From CAIVVT01 sp963823095 (GTDB taxonomy: Bacteria > Acidobacteriota > Terriglobia > Bryobacterales > Bryobacteraceae): a DNA stretch of 64,000 bases. Positions 38,530 through 47,682 of the stretch are shown here, piece by piece. Each line of letters starts with the position of its first letter. Position 1 is the first letter of the stretch. The notes beneath the pieces are model-generated. The model searched no databases. It was not told where the DNA came from and saw only the letters and a list, made by a program, of their open reading frames with translations. The DNA is taken from the NCBI GenBank assembly GCA_963823095.1, contig CAWGKI010000037.1:1-64000 (forward strand). Direction: 5' to 3'. The position numbers and the translations under genes were made by a program.

Positions 38530-39531
38530 ATGCCCAGCGTGATTGAAATCGACAATCTGAGACTGATGCTGGGGCGGCGCGAGATCCTGAAAGGGATCTC
38601 CTGCCGCCTCGGCGTTTCTGGAGCGGGCAAAGCCATTGGCCTCCTGGGTCCTAACGGCGCGGGCAAGTCCACGCTGATCCAAACCGTGCTCGGGTTCCAC
38701 CGTCCGCTCGCGGGCAGTGCGCGCATCCTCGGTTTCGATTGCCACCGCCAGGCCCGCGAGGTGCGATCCAGGATCGGCTACATGCCCGAGAGCGATTCCT
38801 TCATCGCGAACATGACGGCCGTGTCGTTCCTGCGCCTGATGGGCGAACTGTCGGGCTTGCCGCGCGAGGTGGCGCTCGAGAAGGCGCACGAAGTGCTGTT
38901 CCACGTGGGGTTGGGCGAGGCGCGCTACCGCACGCTGGGAACCTACTCGCTCGGGATGAAGCAGATGGCAAAGCTGGCCCAGGCGATCGTGCACGGGCCG
39001 GAACTGGTGATCCTGGACGAGCCGACGAACGGACTGGATCCATCCGCGCGGCTGCGCATGCTGAAACTCGTGCGGGAGATGAAGGAAGAGCACGGCATGA
39101 GCGTCGTGCTCTGCTCGCATCTGCTGCGCGACGTGGAAGAAGTCTGCGACGAAGTCGTCATCATGAAGGACGGCCTGATCGTGCATCAGTCGGACCTGGT
39201 AGCCGAGCGCCGTTCCAACCGGCGCTTCGCGGAGCTGGAAGTCTCCGGCGACGACAACACTCTCGCCGGACATCTGGCCGCGATGGGCGCCGAAGCGGTG
39301 GGCGAGGGCGGCGGCCGGTGGAGAATTGTTCTGCCTCCGGAACTGGAAGTGGCCGACCTGTGGCAGGTCACCGCGAAGCTCGGCCTGAGCGTCCGCAAGC
39401 TGACGCACCGGCGCGATTCTCTGGAAGAGATATTTATGAAGGCCGTCGGGCATCTGCAAAGGACGCACGGGGAGGCGTCCCCTGGGGCGCAGTCTCCGGC
39501 CGAGGAGGTAACCGCTCATGGCCGTCTATAA
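38530..39531 (+). CDS. ABC transporter ATP-binding protein 1
   Basis: 333 residues. Walker A GPNGAGKST at 40-48, signature YSLGMKQ, Walker B LVILDEPTNGLD and switch CSHLL; then a C-terminal accessory domain typical of ABC-2 exporters. It works at the inner face of the membrane with the permease that overlaps its end by 14 bp. It starts 10 bp after the FecR-type gene. Substrate unknown. Confidence 0.92.
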   Translation: MPSVIEIDNLRLMLGRREILKGISCRLGVSGAGKAIGLLGPNGAGKSTLIQTVLGFHRPLAGSARILGFDCHRQAREVRSRIGYMPESDSFIANMTAVSFLRLMGELSGLPREVALEKAHEVLFHVGLGEARYRTLGTYSLGMKQMAKLAQAIVHGPELVILDEPTNGLDPSARLRMLKLVREMKEEHGMSVVLCSHLLRDVEEVCDEVVIMKDGLIVHQSDLVAERRSNRRFAELEVSGDDNTLAGHLAAMGAEAVGEGGGRWRIVLPPELEVADLWQVTAKLGLSVRKLTHRRDSLEEIFMKAVGHLQRTHGEASPGAQSPAEEVTAHGRL

Positions 39532-40378
39532 ACGCGGATACCAGAGATATCAGGGACCTCTCGCCAGTCATTGGACTCGCATGTTGGTGCTGCCCCGCTT
39601 CGCCTGGCAGCGGCTGTTCCAACAACGCCTGGTGCTGGTGCTGCTGATCGCATCGCTGATTTGGCCGCTGCTCTGCGCGGGTTTCGTCTATCTCTCGAAT
39701 CGCCTGGATATATTGCAGAGCTTGCCGGGTGACTTCAAGCGCATGGCTGAGATCAATGGCAAGTTCTTCCTGATCTTTATGAATGTGCAGTCCACCTTCG
39801 CGGTCTTGCTGGCCGCGCTCACCGGGCCCGGCCTGATCGCGCCGGACCTCGCCAACAATGCGCTGCCGCTCTACTTCAGCCGGCCTCTGACTCGAGTCGA
39901 CTATGTCGCCGCGCGCATGACGACGCTGGTCGGACTGCTTTCGCTGATCACATGGGTTCCCGGCGTGTTGCTCTTCTGGATGCAGGCTGGAATGGCCGGC
40001 GGGACGTGGTTCCTCAGCAACTGGTACATGGGCGCGGGGATCTTCTTCGGATTCGTCAGTTGGATCCTGCTCGTCAGTCTGGTGGCGCTCGCATGTTCCG
40101 CGTACGTGAAGTGGCGGATCGTCGCAGGCGGGTTGGTCCTGGGCTTCTTCTTTGTCCTTACGGGCGTCGCGCAAATGATCAATGCGGTGCTGCGCGTGGG
40201 TTGGGGCTCGCTCCTGAATCCCGGCAGGTCGATGTTCATGATCTGGTCGTCCATGCTGCGCGTAGAGCTTCCTCCGGGGCCGGGTGTCGTGCCCTGCGTG
40301 ATTATGCTTGCCGTGATGGCGGTGCTGCTGGGCGTGATTCTTGAACGCAAACTGCGCCCCGTGGAGGTGATCTCATGA
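39518..40378 (+). CDS. ABC-2 type permease 1
   Basis: 286 residues with about six membrane helices (LVLLIASLIWPLLCAGFVYL, LLSLITWVPGVLLFWMQ, SWILLVSLVALACSAYV). It starts inside the previous gene and its TGA overlaps the next ATG. It pairs with ATP-binding protein 1. No signature allows a substrate to be named. Confidence 0.85.
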   Translation: MAVYKRGYQRYQGPLASHWTRMLVLPRFAWQRLFQQRLVLVLLIASLIWPLLCAGFVYLSNRLDILQSLPGDFKRMAEINGKFFLIFMNVQSTFAVLLAALTGPGLIAPDLANNALPLYFSRPLTRVDYVAARMTTLVGLLSLITWVPGVLLFWMQAGMAGGTWFLSNWYMGAGIFFGFVSWILLVSLVALACSAYVKWRIVAGGLVLGFFFVLTGVAQMINAVLRVGWGSLLNPGRSMFMIWSSMLRVELPPGPGVVPCVIMLAVMAVLLGVILERKLRPVEVIS

Positions 40379-41310
40379 CAACTCCCGAGGTCATCTTCGA
40401 AGACGTATCGAAGTTCTACGGCGAGGTTCTGGGCGTCAACAAAGTTACGCTGCACATCCCGCCGGGCATCACCAGCCTGGTGGGTCCCAACGGCAGCGGC
40501 AAGACGACGCTGATGAACCTGATGACCGGGCTGATCCACCCCAATCGTGGCTCGATTTCGGTGCTGGGGCTCTCGCCGCGCGATCCGGAGCGCCTTATGC
40601 GCATCACCGGATACGCAACGCAATTCGATTCCGCTCCGCGCTGGGCCAACGGCATGGAGTTCGTCTCCACCGGTCTCACACTCTATGGCTACTCCCCCGC
40701 CGAGGCTCGCGACCGGGCCTGGCAGGCTCTGGAGCAGGTCGGGCTTACTGAAGCCGCTACCCGCAAGGTGGCAGGTTACTCGAAGGGCATGCGGCAGCGT
40801 GTGCGGCTTGCTCAGGCCATCGCACACGACCCGCAAGTGCTGGTTCTCGACGAACCGCTGAACGGCCTCGATCCACTGGTGCGCGCCGACACCATCAATC
40901 TCTTCCGCCACTACGCCTCGCAGGGACGGCATGTCATCCTCTCCAGCCACGTTCTGCAGGAGGTGGACATCATCAGCGACCAGGTCATCCTGATCGCGAA
41001 CGGCATGATCGTCGCCGAGGGCGAAATCCGCGGCGTGCGAGACGAGATCTCAGAGCATCCCAGCCAGTTCGTCATTCGCTGCAGGGACGCCTCCCGCATC
41101 GCGTCGCTGCTGTTCTGCGAGGACCATGTGACGGAAATCAAGATGAACGACGATCGCCTGGGGCTGCTGGTGATGACCCGCAATCGCGAAGAGTTCTCGC
41201 GCGCATTGAGCCGCATCGCTCTGGCCGGAAACTTCATCGACAGCGTGATTCCCGCCGACGAAAACGTGGATGCGCTCTACGAGTACCTCATTGGAGGTGG
41301 ACGGCAATGA
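40375..41310 (+). CDS. ABC transporter ATP-binding protein 2
   Basis: 311 residues. GPNGSGKTT at 37-45, signature YSKGMRQRV, LVLDEPLNGLDP, SSHVL. The unusual Leu in DEPLNGLD is seen in this Acidobacteria subgroup. ATGA overlap with the preceding permease and with the next permease: one translationally coupled operon of two half-exporter pairs. Confidence 0.92.
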   Translation: MTTPEVIFEDVSKFYGEVLGVNKVTLHIPPGITSLVGPNGSGKTTLMNLMTGLIHPNRGSISVLGLSPRDPERLMRITGYATQFDSAPRWANGMEFVSTGLTLYGYSPAEARDRAWQALEQVGLTEAATRKVAGYSKGMRQRVRLAQAIAHDPQVLVLDEPLNGLDPLVRADTINLFRHYASQGRHVILSSHVLQEVDIISDQVILIANGMIVAEGEIRGVRDEISEHPSQFVIRCRDASRIASLLFCEDHVTEIKMNDDRLGLLVMTRNREEFSRALSRIALAGNFIDSVIPADENVDALYEYLIGGGRQ

Positions 41311-42464
41311 CCGAAGCAATCACCAAGGCAGTGACCAAGGTTCGGATGCGCCAGGCCTGGGCCATTGCGCGAGTGGAGATGCGGCGGGCCTTCTTTTCGA
41401 AGCGCGGGTTGTGGGTCTACCTGCTGGCCCTGCTCCCAACCGTGATGTTTATCGGGCACGGTCTTGAGATCAAGCTGCGGGAGAAGCGCTGGACCGAAAA
41501 CGGCCTCACGGCCGCGCAAGTAGTGGACAGCTTCGCCAAAGGCGAGAAAGTGGACGATGTTCTGAAACGGGCGCCGAACCCCGTGATGGAGCACTCCTGG
41601 CGAGACCATCACGACGACGAAAACGAAGACAGGGAAGCCTCTGACAAGGACGCTAAGGAAGCTAAAGACAAGAAGGCTCCCCGGCGGCAACCCGACGACA
41701 TCCGCGAAATGACGTACTTCGACGGCCAGCGTGTCGCCGACATCCGTTTTGTGAACGGCATCCTCCAGGAGAAGCACCTTCGTCCAAGCAAGAATCTGGA
41801 GGAAGACCGCACCATTTTCGCCGGGATATTCCAGTACTTCTACCTGCGGCTGGCCATCTTCTTCGGGTGCCTGGGCATCTTTATGAACCTGTTCCGCGGC
41901 GAGATGTTGGACAAGACTCTGCACTTCTGGTTCCTGGTCCCCGTCCGGCGCGAAGTGCTGCTCGCGGGCAAGTACATGGCCGGCATCGTCGCCGCGGCCG
42001 TCATCTTCGGCGGGGGCGCGTTGCTCGCCTACGGCGCCATGCTCTGGCCGCACAACGGAGTCGAGGCGCAAGCGTTCATGGCGACCGCGGGATGGTCGCA
42101 CGCATTCTGGTATATGGCTACCGCCGTCTTGGGATGCCTGGGCTACGGCAGCGTCTTTTTGGCGGCGGGGCTGTTGCTGCGCAACCCGATTATCCCCGCG
42201 GCGGTGATCCTCCTGTGGGAGAGCATCAACGGATTCCTGCCGGCAGTGCTGCAGAAACTCAGCGTGTTTTATTATTTGCAGTCGCTATGTCCGGAGGCCG
42301 CCCCGATGGACGAAAATGCGCCGCTGCTGCGCCTGCTGCTTTCTCCGGCCGCTCCGGCGTCGAAGAGCCTCGCCATCCTGGGACTCCTGGCGGTGACAGC
42401 GCTGGTGCTGTGGGCCGCGTCCAGCGCCGTCAAGCGCATCGAGATCAACTACGGGACCGAGTGA
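41307..42464 (+). CDS. ABC-2 type permease 2 with charged extracytoplasmic domain
   Basis: 385 residues. Helix 1 (GLWVYLLALLPTVMFIGHGL) is followed by a loop of about 120 residues rich in Asp, Glu, Lys and His (DHHDDENEDREASDKDAKE). Five or more helices come next (FYLRLAIFFGCLGIFMNLF, IVAAAVIFGGGALLAYGAM). It pairs with ATP-binding protein 2. The charged loop is the only unusual part and may bind cations. Last gene of the sigma/FecR/ABC set. Confidence 0.85.
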   Translation: MTEAITKAVTKVRMRQAWAIARVEMRRAFFSKRGLWVYLLALLPTVMFIGHGLEIKLREKRWTENGLTAAQVVDSFAKGEKVDDVLKRAPNPVMEHSWRDHHDDENEDREASDKDAKEAKDKKAPRRQPDDIREMTYFDGQRVADIRFVNGILQEKHLRPSKNLEEDRTIFAGIFQYFYLRLAIFFGCLGIFMNLFRGEMLDKTLHFWFLVPVRREVLLAGKYMAGIVAAAVIFGGGALLAYGAMLWPHNGVEAQAFMATAGWSHAFWYMATAVLGCLGYGSVFLAAGLLLRNPIIPAAVILLWESINGFLPAVLQKLSVFYYLQSLCPEAAPMDENAPLLRLLLSPAAPASKSLAILGLLAVTALVLWAASSAVKRIEINYGTE

Positions 42465-42512
42465 AGAACGGTTGGCGAGTGCTTTCCCAAAGGGCGCTGA
42501 CACGTCGCGGCC

Positions 42513-42943
42513 TCAGGCAGCGTCGCGGACGTTGACCTCGACCTGTTTGCCGAGCACGTCGAACGCTGATTCGATCTGATCGAAACGGGTGCGGTTTTGA
42601 GGTCAAACAGACGGTCGATGACCGTCTTGGGAATCCCGAGGCGGCGCGCGAATTCGGCCTTGCGGATGCCAGACGCCTGAAACGTACTGTAGAGCTCTAC
42701 CTTCATTGATTGGAGTGCGCCCAGGCGGATCATTCGGTATTTTCGGCCGCGCGCCCGGCCTGGGCGCGGCACACTCTCGCCTTGCTTGATGTGGGACTGC
42801 ACCAGCGTGACGAGAAGGTCGCGAGCCATGCGCTGCGCGTCTTCCTCGTCGTCGCCCTGCGAGACGCCCCAACCGAAATCGGGGAACTCGATTACGAAAC
42901 CGCCCTCGGCGGCGGGCTCGAATTTGGCTGGATACTCCATCAC
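42513..42943 (-). pseudogene. hicB: HicB-type antitoxin, frameshifted at 3' end
   Basis: The N-terminal HicB fold (MEYPAKFEPAAEGGFVIEFP, DFGWGVSQGDDEEDAQRMA) and an HTH (SGIRKAEFARRLGIPKTVID) are fine. One indel after RLFDL then replaces the expected end NRTRFDQIESAFDVLGKQV, which is found in another frame and stops at 42513. As sequenced the frame runs on to 42449. It would neutralise HicA and repress the operon. Confidence 0.72.
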
Positions 42944-42947
42944 GCCC

Positions 42948-43130
42948 TCACTTCTGTTTCAGCCCCAACTGGCGCAGGATGCTGTGGTAGGTCCCGGTCT
43001 TGATCTCTTGCGCGGGATGCCGCGGCAAGGTCGTTTTCTTGTCGCCGAGTCGAACAATCCAATGGTTGACGCCTTGCTCGAACGTACAGCCTTGCCGCGC
43101 TAGCCACCGCTTGAGCTCACTCGCCTTCAC
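42948..43130 (-). CDS. hicA: HicA-type mRNA interferase toxin
   Basis: 60 residues from GTG 43130 (KASELKRWLARQGCTFEQGV). The family's dsRBD-like fold is seen, with the catalytic His in VNHWIVRLGDKKTTLPRH and the end GTYHSILRQLGLKQK. A longer frame to 43211 exists but its extra residues do not fit the family. hicA comes first, with hicB 4 bp behind. It cleaves mRNA when free. Confidence 0.75.
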   Translation of the reverse strand: MKASELKRWLARQGCTFEQGVNHWIVRLGDKKTTLPRHPAQEIKTGTYHSILRQLGLKQK

Positions 43131-43390
43131 TTCTCGATAGTAAGCGTTTTTGCTTACGCGAGCAAGGCGGCGAAGGCCGCGCTCAGCCGTCGCGGTGCCA
43201 TGCCGATGCAATCACTCTGCGATGCGATCTTGGCTGAACAGAGTCATCCGCCTGGACTAGACCGGCCACCTGCAATGACGAAACCCAAGGCAGGGTATCC
43301 GCCTGATCCCACTTCGGCGCCCACTGCTCAACGAGACAGGCATCCTGGGTGCAAACCGAGGCTTGGGCTGCACGAACCATCGCTAGCGGA

Positions 43391-45112
43391 CTACTGAAGC
43401 CGGTCGGCGAATTCCGCGGGCCAGGGCATAAGCTTGAGGTCCAGCGTCTTCGACTCGCCCGGCGAGAATGTCACCCTCACGCCTTTGCTCTGGACGGCCG
43501 TGAAGAACTCGGGATCGGAGAGCGTCGCGTAGTCGGCATCTTCGAACGCGAAGGCGAAGTACTCGCCGGGCCGCACGTCCTTGCTCTCAAAGTGATTCTT
43601 CTGGTCGATCTGCGACTGATCCAGTTGTCCAGCCTTGCGCAGCCGGTCATCGGCCGGGAACAACACCACCAGCGGCTGCCGCAGCGTGGCTTTCTTTTCC
43701 TCCGGGATATCGAGCGTGCCGCTCACGCTCGCCACATCGGTCCGCAGAATCACCCGGATGCTGCCCGAAGAAGGCGCCGAGGCGTCGATTTCTTTGCCGA
43801 GCACGTCCTCGCTGCCCACCATGATCGCCTTGACGTAACTGTCTCCGATCGCACGGCAATAGGCGCTCAGTGTGACCTTTCCGCCCGACAGCCGTTCCAG
43901 CTTGAAGGTGCCATCGCTCTTCGCTGTGCCGAAGCCTCCGCCGAAAATGCTGAGCTCGGTGGACTCCGCATTCACGTTGCATCCGGCGAAGTCGATGTCT
44001 TTCTTGTTGGACCCTTCGACCACGAACGCGCCGCTTGCATCCAGCGCAGGCTGCAACTGGAGCGTCACGTTGTCCGCGTCGGTCTCGCCCACTTGCAACT
44101 GCAGTGGGTTCATCGGCCCGCCGCCGGTACCACCCATGCGGTTTGGGAGAATGGTGTACTCGCCGGGCCGCAGGTTGCTGAGTATGAAGGCTCCCTTGTT
44201 GTCGGTCGGCGCGGCCATGCCGCCCGAGAAAGACAGCACGTCGCGCGGCGCAAGCATCATGAAGACGTTCTTGGCCGGCGAGCCGTCGGCTTCAAGCACC
44301 TTGCCGGTCACCTTTACTACCTTGTCTTTGCGTAGCGTGATGTCCTGGCCTGAGAGCTCTTGCCCCGCCGCCACTTCGACGCGTGTGGCCTGCGCCAGTT
44401 CCAGCGCATTGGGGTAGTAAGTGGAGACGAACGCCGTGCGCGGCGCTCCAGGCTGCGGGGTCACGGCGGGCGCGGCGGACGTCCCCATTCCCATGAGCCC
44501 TCGTCCCACGTCGGCCTGGATGTGGTATTTGCCCGCCGGGACGTTGATGATGCGATATTCGCCCCTGTCGTTGGTCTGCGCCTGCCCGGTTGGCACCATA
44601 TGCCGCGTGCCGCGATTGTAAATCGGCCGTATCAACATCACCGATGCGCCTTGCACCGGCTCGCCTTCGTCATCGAGCACGCGCCCGTTCACGATCGCCT
44701 GCGGTGTAAGGTAGTAGCGCAGCGAAGTCAGTTTCTCCCCTGGAGGCAGCTTCAACGTGTTGTTGGACACATTGAACATCCCACCGCGGCCGGAGACGAA
44801 ACCGCTCTTGCGGTGCTCCAGACGATAATCGCCAGGCTCTATATTCTCGATGCGGAACTTGCCTTCCGCATCGGTCACCACCGAGTAGGCCGCATTGTTT
44901 TGGCCCATGATATTCATGCCGCTCTTTTGAATGAGGAAGAGCTGCACCTCGGCGCGCTTGAGCGACTCCTTGGTGATCTGGTTGAAGACCTGACCCTCCA
45001 CTGTGGCCTTCTTGGTTGCTTCGGCCGCTGCCGATTGAGACGTCTCTTGCGCGATGATTTGAGTGCAGAAAAGGGTGCCGGAAAGGAAGGGGATAAGAGC
45101 TAGTCTAGACAT
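43391..45112 (-). CDS. Secreted protein with several CarboxypepD_reg domains
   Basis: 573 residues. Signal peptide (MSRLALIPFLSGTLFCTQII, cut after AQ). At least three carboxypeptidase-regulatory (Ig-like) repeats: ATVEGQVFNQITKESLKRAE; AIVNGRVLDDEGEPVQGASV; VKVTGKVLEADGSPAKNVFM, each closing in a PGxYxI-type strand. No enzyme domain is visible. It is probably periplasmic or outer-membrane attached; common in Solibacter-like genomes, function unknown. Runs opposite to the ABC set. Confidence 0.75.
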   Translation of the reverse strand: MSRLALIPFLSGTLFCTQIIAQETSQSAAAEATKKATVEGQVFNQITKESLKRAEVQLFLIQKSGMNIMGQNNAAYSVVTDAEGKFRIENIEPGDYRLEHRKSGFVSGRGGMFNVSNNTLKLPPGEKLTSLRYYLTPQAIVNGRVLDDEGEPVQGASVMLIRPIYNRGTRHMVPTGQAQTNDRGEYRIINVPAGKYHIQADVGRGLMGMGTSAAPAVTPQPGAPRTAFVSTYYPNALELAQATRVEVAAGQELSGQDITLRKDKVVKVTGKVLEADGSPAKNVFMMLAPRDVLSFSGGMAAPTDNKGAFILSNLRPGEYTILPNRMGGTGGGPMNPLQLQVGETDADNVTLQLQPALDASGAFVVEGSNKKDIDFAGCNVNAESTELSIFGGGFGTAKSDGTFKLERLSGGKVTLSAYCRAIGDSYVKAIMVGSEDVLGKEIDASAPSSGSIRVILRTDVASVSGTLDIPEEKKATLRQPLVVLFPADDRLRKAGQLDQSQIDQKNHFESKDVRPGEYFAFAFEDADYATLSDPEFFTAVQSKGVRVTFSPGESKTLDLKLMPWPAEFADRLQ

Positions 45113-45659
45113 GAACTACCTCCGCTGGAAGATCTGGATGCATGCTCGGCCTCGGCCGCGGTTTGAAGACTTCCGCTTCTTCCCGTAGCAATCAAACACA
45201 CTCTCTCACAAAACGGGCCCGGCAGGCTGACCGTGCTTTCAAACAACGCGAGGCTCCGCCCACGCAGTCGCGCCGGACAATTGCAGAGCCGGGCGAGGGC
45301 CCGCTTTCGGTCTTTGAGCCGAATCCTCCGTAGCCAGTACCAGGACCAATCGCGTCGTGTATCGGTACTATAGAATCATGACCTCTTTTTTATAAGCATA
45401 GGGCTATGCTGTGGGTAGCAGTTCAGGCGTTCGCGAGCCGATAAGTCGCACGGCGTGGGGATGGATATCGTCTGTACGCCGGAGCTCGGATTTGTCGGCG
45501 CTACAGCGATTTCCCATCGGCGGGCGGGTAGACGCCCGGAGGCGGAGCCGGGTGTGGGATATGGCTGTTGTAGCGCTGATGTTGGTCGGCCAGGCCGTTT
45601 TGGGGAATCTTACGAGGTAGGTATGATCCCCGAGATAGTCGCCTGGAGTGGGATTGCCG
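45113..45659. other. Intergenic gap with palindrome
   Basis: No gene supported. AGCATAG-GG-CTATGCT (45395-45410) is a perfect 7-2-7 inverted repeat after a T-rich run; it may be an operator for the gene at 45660. Confidence 0.4.
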
Positions 45660-46601
45660 ATGCTGCCATTGATTGCCGCCGGTCTTGTAGTATTCATCGC
45701 CGCCCTCCTGTTAGGAAAAAGTACCGTTCGCGCCAGGAGGACAGCCCGGGATGGGCGCCGCTTTGCCCTGGCAAAAGCGCATCAAGAATTCGTCGACAAA
45801 GAAGGTGACCGGCGCGCCTCCGCGGCGGATTTTTTGGCCAGAACCGGCGACTCAAATGTGATTCTTACACTGTTGCGCGGCCGCCGCGATCCGATAGGCT
45901 CCCATCCCGAAGATCGGTGCGTCGACCGTGCTCTGGCATTACTCTGCGAATCGCTTCGGCTGGATGCGACCCAGGTACGGCGGGATTACGATCTGAGAAT
46001 AGTAACCATTACGCCGGTCAACGATCTTCTGCCATGGTTCAACTGCTCCGATCTTGTCGTTCGGAATGCGGCGATGAAGAGAATCGCCGTCGCCCTGCAT
46101 GAAGCTCCCTCGGGAGAATTTGCCGATCAAATTCTGGCCTTGGTATTTTCCGATTCGGCCGAATTCAACGTCAGACAGCGCGCGGCGGAAACCCTGGCGA
46201 TGGCGCTTCAAGAAGAGCGACTGATTCTCCGCGCTGTTGAGATACTCGAGGCGAGCTCCGATAACAGCACGGACCGTGAGGATGCCATCGAGATTCTGGC
46301 CCGCTTTGGCGGTGGCCCCGAGGCAGTCCCGTGCTTGATCAAGCAAGCACAGGAGCAACGATGGGGTATGAGCCCGCGGGCCATCAAGGGTCTGACGAGA
46401 ATTCTAAAGAGCAGGGGCGAGAAGCTGTCGACGGGAGATCTTGAGTCAATCAAGAGCTTGCTTGCCCGACCGGTGCTGGTTGCGGTCGCCGCGCCGGATG
46501 ACCCAGGCAGTATCAGCGTTGAAACCGTGAACACCATCGAGCTTGAGACACTTGTTTCGGACCTGCTGTCCGGCCGGTACCGTCCTCGCGGCGAAAAGTG
46601 A
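45660..46601 (+). CDS. Membrane-anchored HEAT-repeat-like protein
   Basis: 313 residues from ATG 45660. One N-terminal helix (LPLIAAGLVVFIAALLLG), then a soluble alpha-helical protein with repeats typical of HEAT-like folds (DLVVRNAAMKRIAVALHEA, FNVRQRAAETLAMALQ, REDAIEILARFGGGPEAVPC). Such proteins are scaffolds; partner unknown. An alternative start four codons earlier exists. Confidence 0.6.
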   Translation: MLPLIAAGLVVFIAALLLGKSTVRARRTARDGRRFALAKAHQEFVDKEGDRRASAADFLARTGDSNVILTLLRGRRDPIGSHPEDRCVDRALALLCESLRLDATQVRRDYDLRIVTITPVNDLLPWFNCSDLVVRNAAMKRIAVALHEAPSGEFADQILALVFSDSAEFNVRQRAAETLAMALQEERLILRAVEILEASSDNSTDREDAIEILARFGGGPEAVPCLIKQAQEQRWGMSPRAIKGLTRILKSRGEKLSTGDLESIKSLLARPVLVAVAAPDDPGSISVETVNTIELETLVSDLLSGRYRPRGEK

Positions 46602-46728
46602 GAGTTGCCGGGCGGTGAACGCCGGCGGTGGTATGGTCTCGCGGTAATGCGCCTGGTCTGCTCGCGCGCGCACATGGTGGGCGCGCTTCCGGGGCAGTGC
46701 TGGCGCTGGTTGCAGATCGGAGAATCGG

Positions 46729-47616
46729 ATGGGTCGAGGGCAGAATCTCGCCGGATTGATGGCCTTGCTCACGCTGGGCGGTTGCTCGTACCCAGGGATG
46801 AAGCGGGCCATCAGGGTTGGGTCGAAGAACTTTACCGAGCAGGTGATACTGGGTGAGATCATAGCTCAGCATCTCGAGCACCGCCTTCACGCGCCGGTGG
46901 AAAGACGCTTGAATCTGGGCGGAACGCTCCTGGCTCACCAGGCACTGGTCGGTGGCGAGATCGACCTCTATCCGGAGTACACGGGAACGGCGCTGGCAGC
47001 GATTCTGAAAGAGCCTGCCCCCGGCAACCCGGCCGACGTTTTTGCGCGTGTCCGGGCCAGGTATCTTCGCGACTCTCAGGTGGAGTGGCTCCCGCCGCTT
47101 GGCATTGACAACGGGTTCGCCATGGTTGTCAAAGGGGCCGATGCTCGCGCCGGGAATCTCGACAACATCAGTGATGCCGCTAGAAGGTCAGGCGGCTGGG
47201 CGCTCGGCGTGGGCTACGAATTCGAACAGCGGCCGGACGGATTGCCCGCCCTGGACAGGACCTACGGCTTTCACTGGAATGGACGGCCCAGGAGCATGGA
47301 CCTTGGCCTGCTTTACCGGGCGCTCGAACAGGGGCGGGTGACGATGATCGCCGCCAATGCCACAGACGGCTTGCTCTCAAAATTGGATCTCAAGGTGCTG
47401 CGTGACGACAAGCATGCGTTTCCTCCCTACGAAGTTTCAATCGCGGTTCGGGAAGACGCCATGCGTCGAACGGCCGGGCTGCGAAGCGCGTTGCTCGAGC
47501 TTTCCGGGAAATTCAACAACTCCACGATGCAGTCGCTCAATTATCAAGTCGATGGAGAGCATCGGGCCGTGGCACTGGTAGCGCGGGAGTTCTTGATCCG
47601 ATCGGGGCTGCGCTGA
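46729..47616 (+). CDS. OpuAC-type substrate-binding lipoprotein
   Basis: 295 residues. Lipobox LGGC with lipidated Cys19, then the glycine betaine/choline-binding (OpuAC) fold: GSKNFTEQVILGEIIAQHLE, LNLGGTLLAHQALVGGEIDL, YPEYTGTAL. It binds osmoprotectants or related quaternary amines outside the inner membrane. No permease or ATPase gene is adjacent, so it relies on partners elsewhere. Confidence 0.82.
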   Translation: MGRGQNLAGLMALLTLGGCSYPGMKRAIRVGSKNFTEQVILGEIIAQHLEHRLHAPVERRLNLGGTLLAHQALVGGEIDLYPEYTGTALAAILKEPAPGNPADVFARVRARYLRDSQVEWLPPLGIDNGFAMVVKGADARAGNLDNISDAARRSGGWALGVGYEFEQRPDGLPALDRTYGFHWNGRPRSMDLGLLYRALEQGRVTMIAANATDGLLSKLDLKVLRDDKHAFPPYEVSIAVREDAMRRTAGLRSALLELSGKFNNSTMQSLNYQVDGEHRAVALVAREFLIRSGLR

Positions 47617-47682
47617 GGAGTAAGCAGCCGGGTTAAAGCATGCCCGGCGAGGATCGTGGGCCGCGGTGGCCAAATAACTTGC

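Noticed and set aside
38530..42464. Lipoprotein-export or antibiotic-resistance ABC system
   Set aside because: The motifs identify ABC-2 exporters only; nothing points to a particular substrate.
43131..43390. Longer HicA or an extra gene
   Set aside because: The upstream extension to 43211 does not fit the family and the rest has no coding signal.
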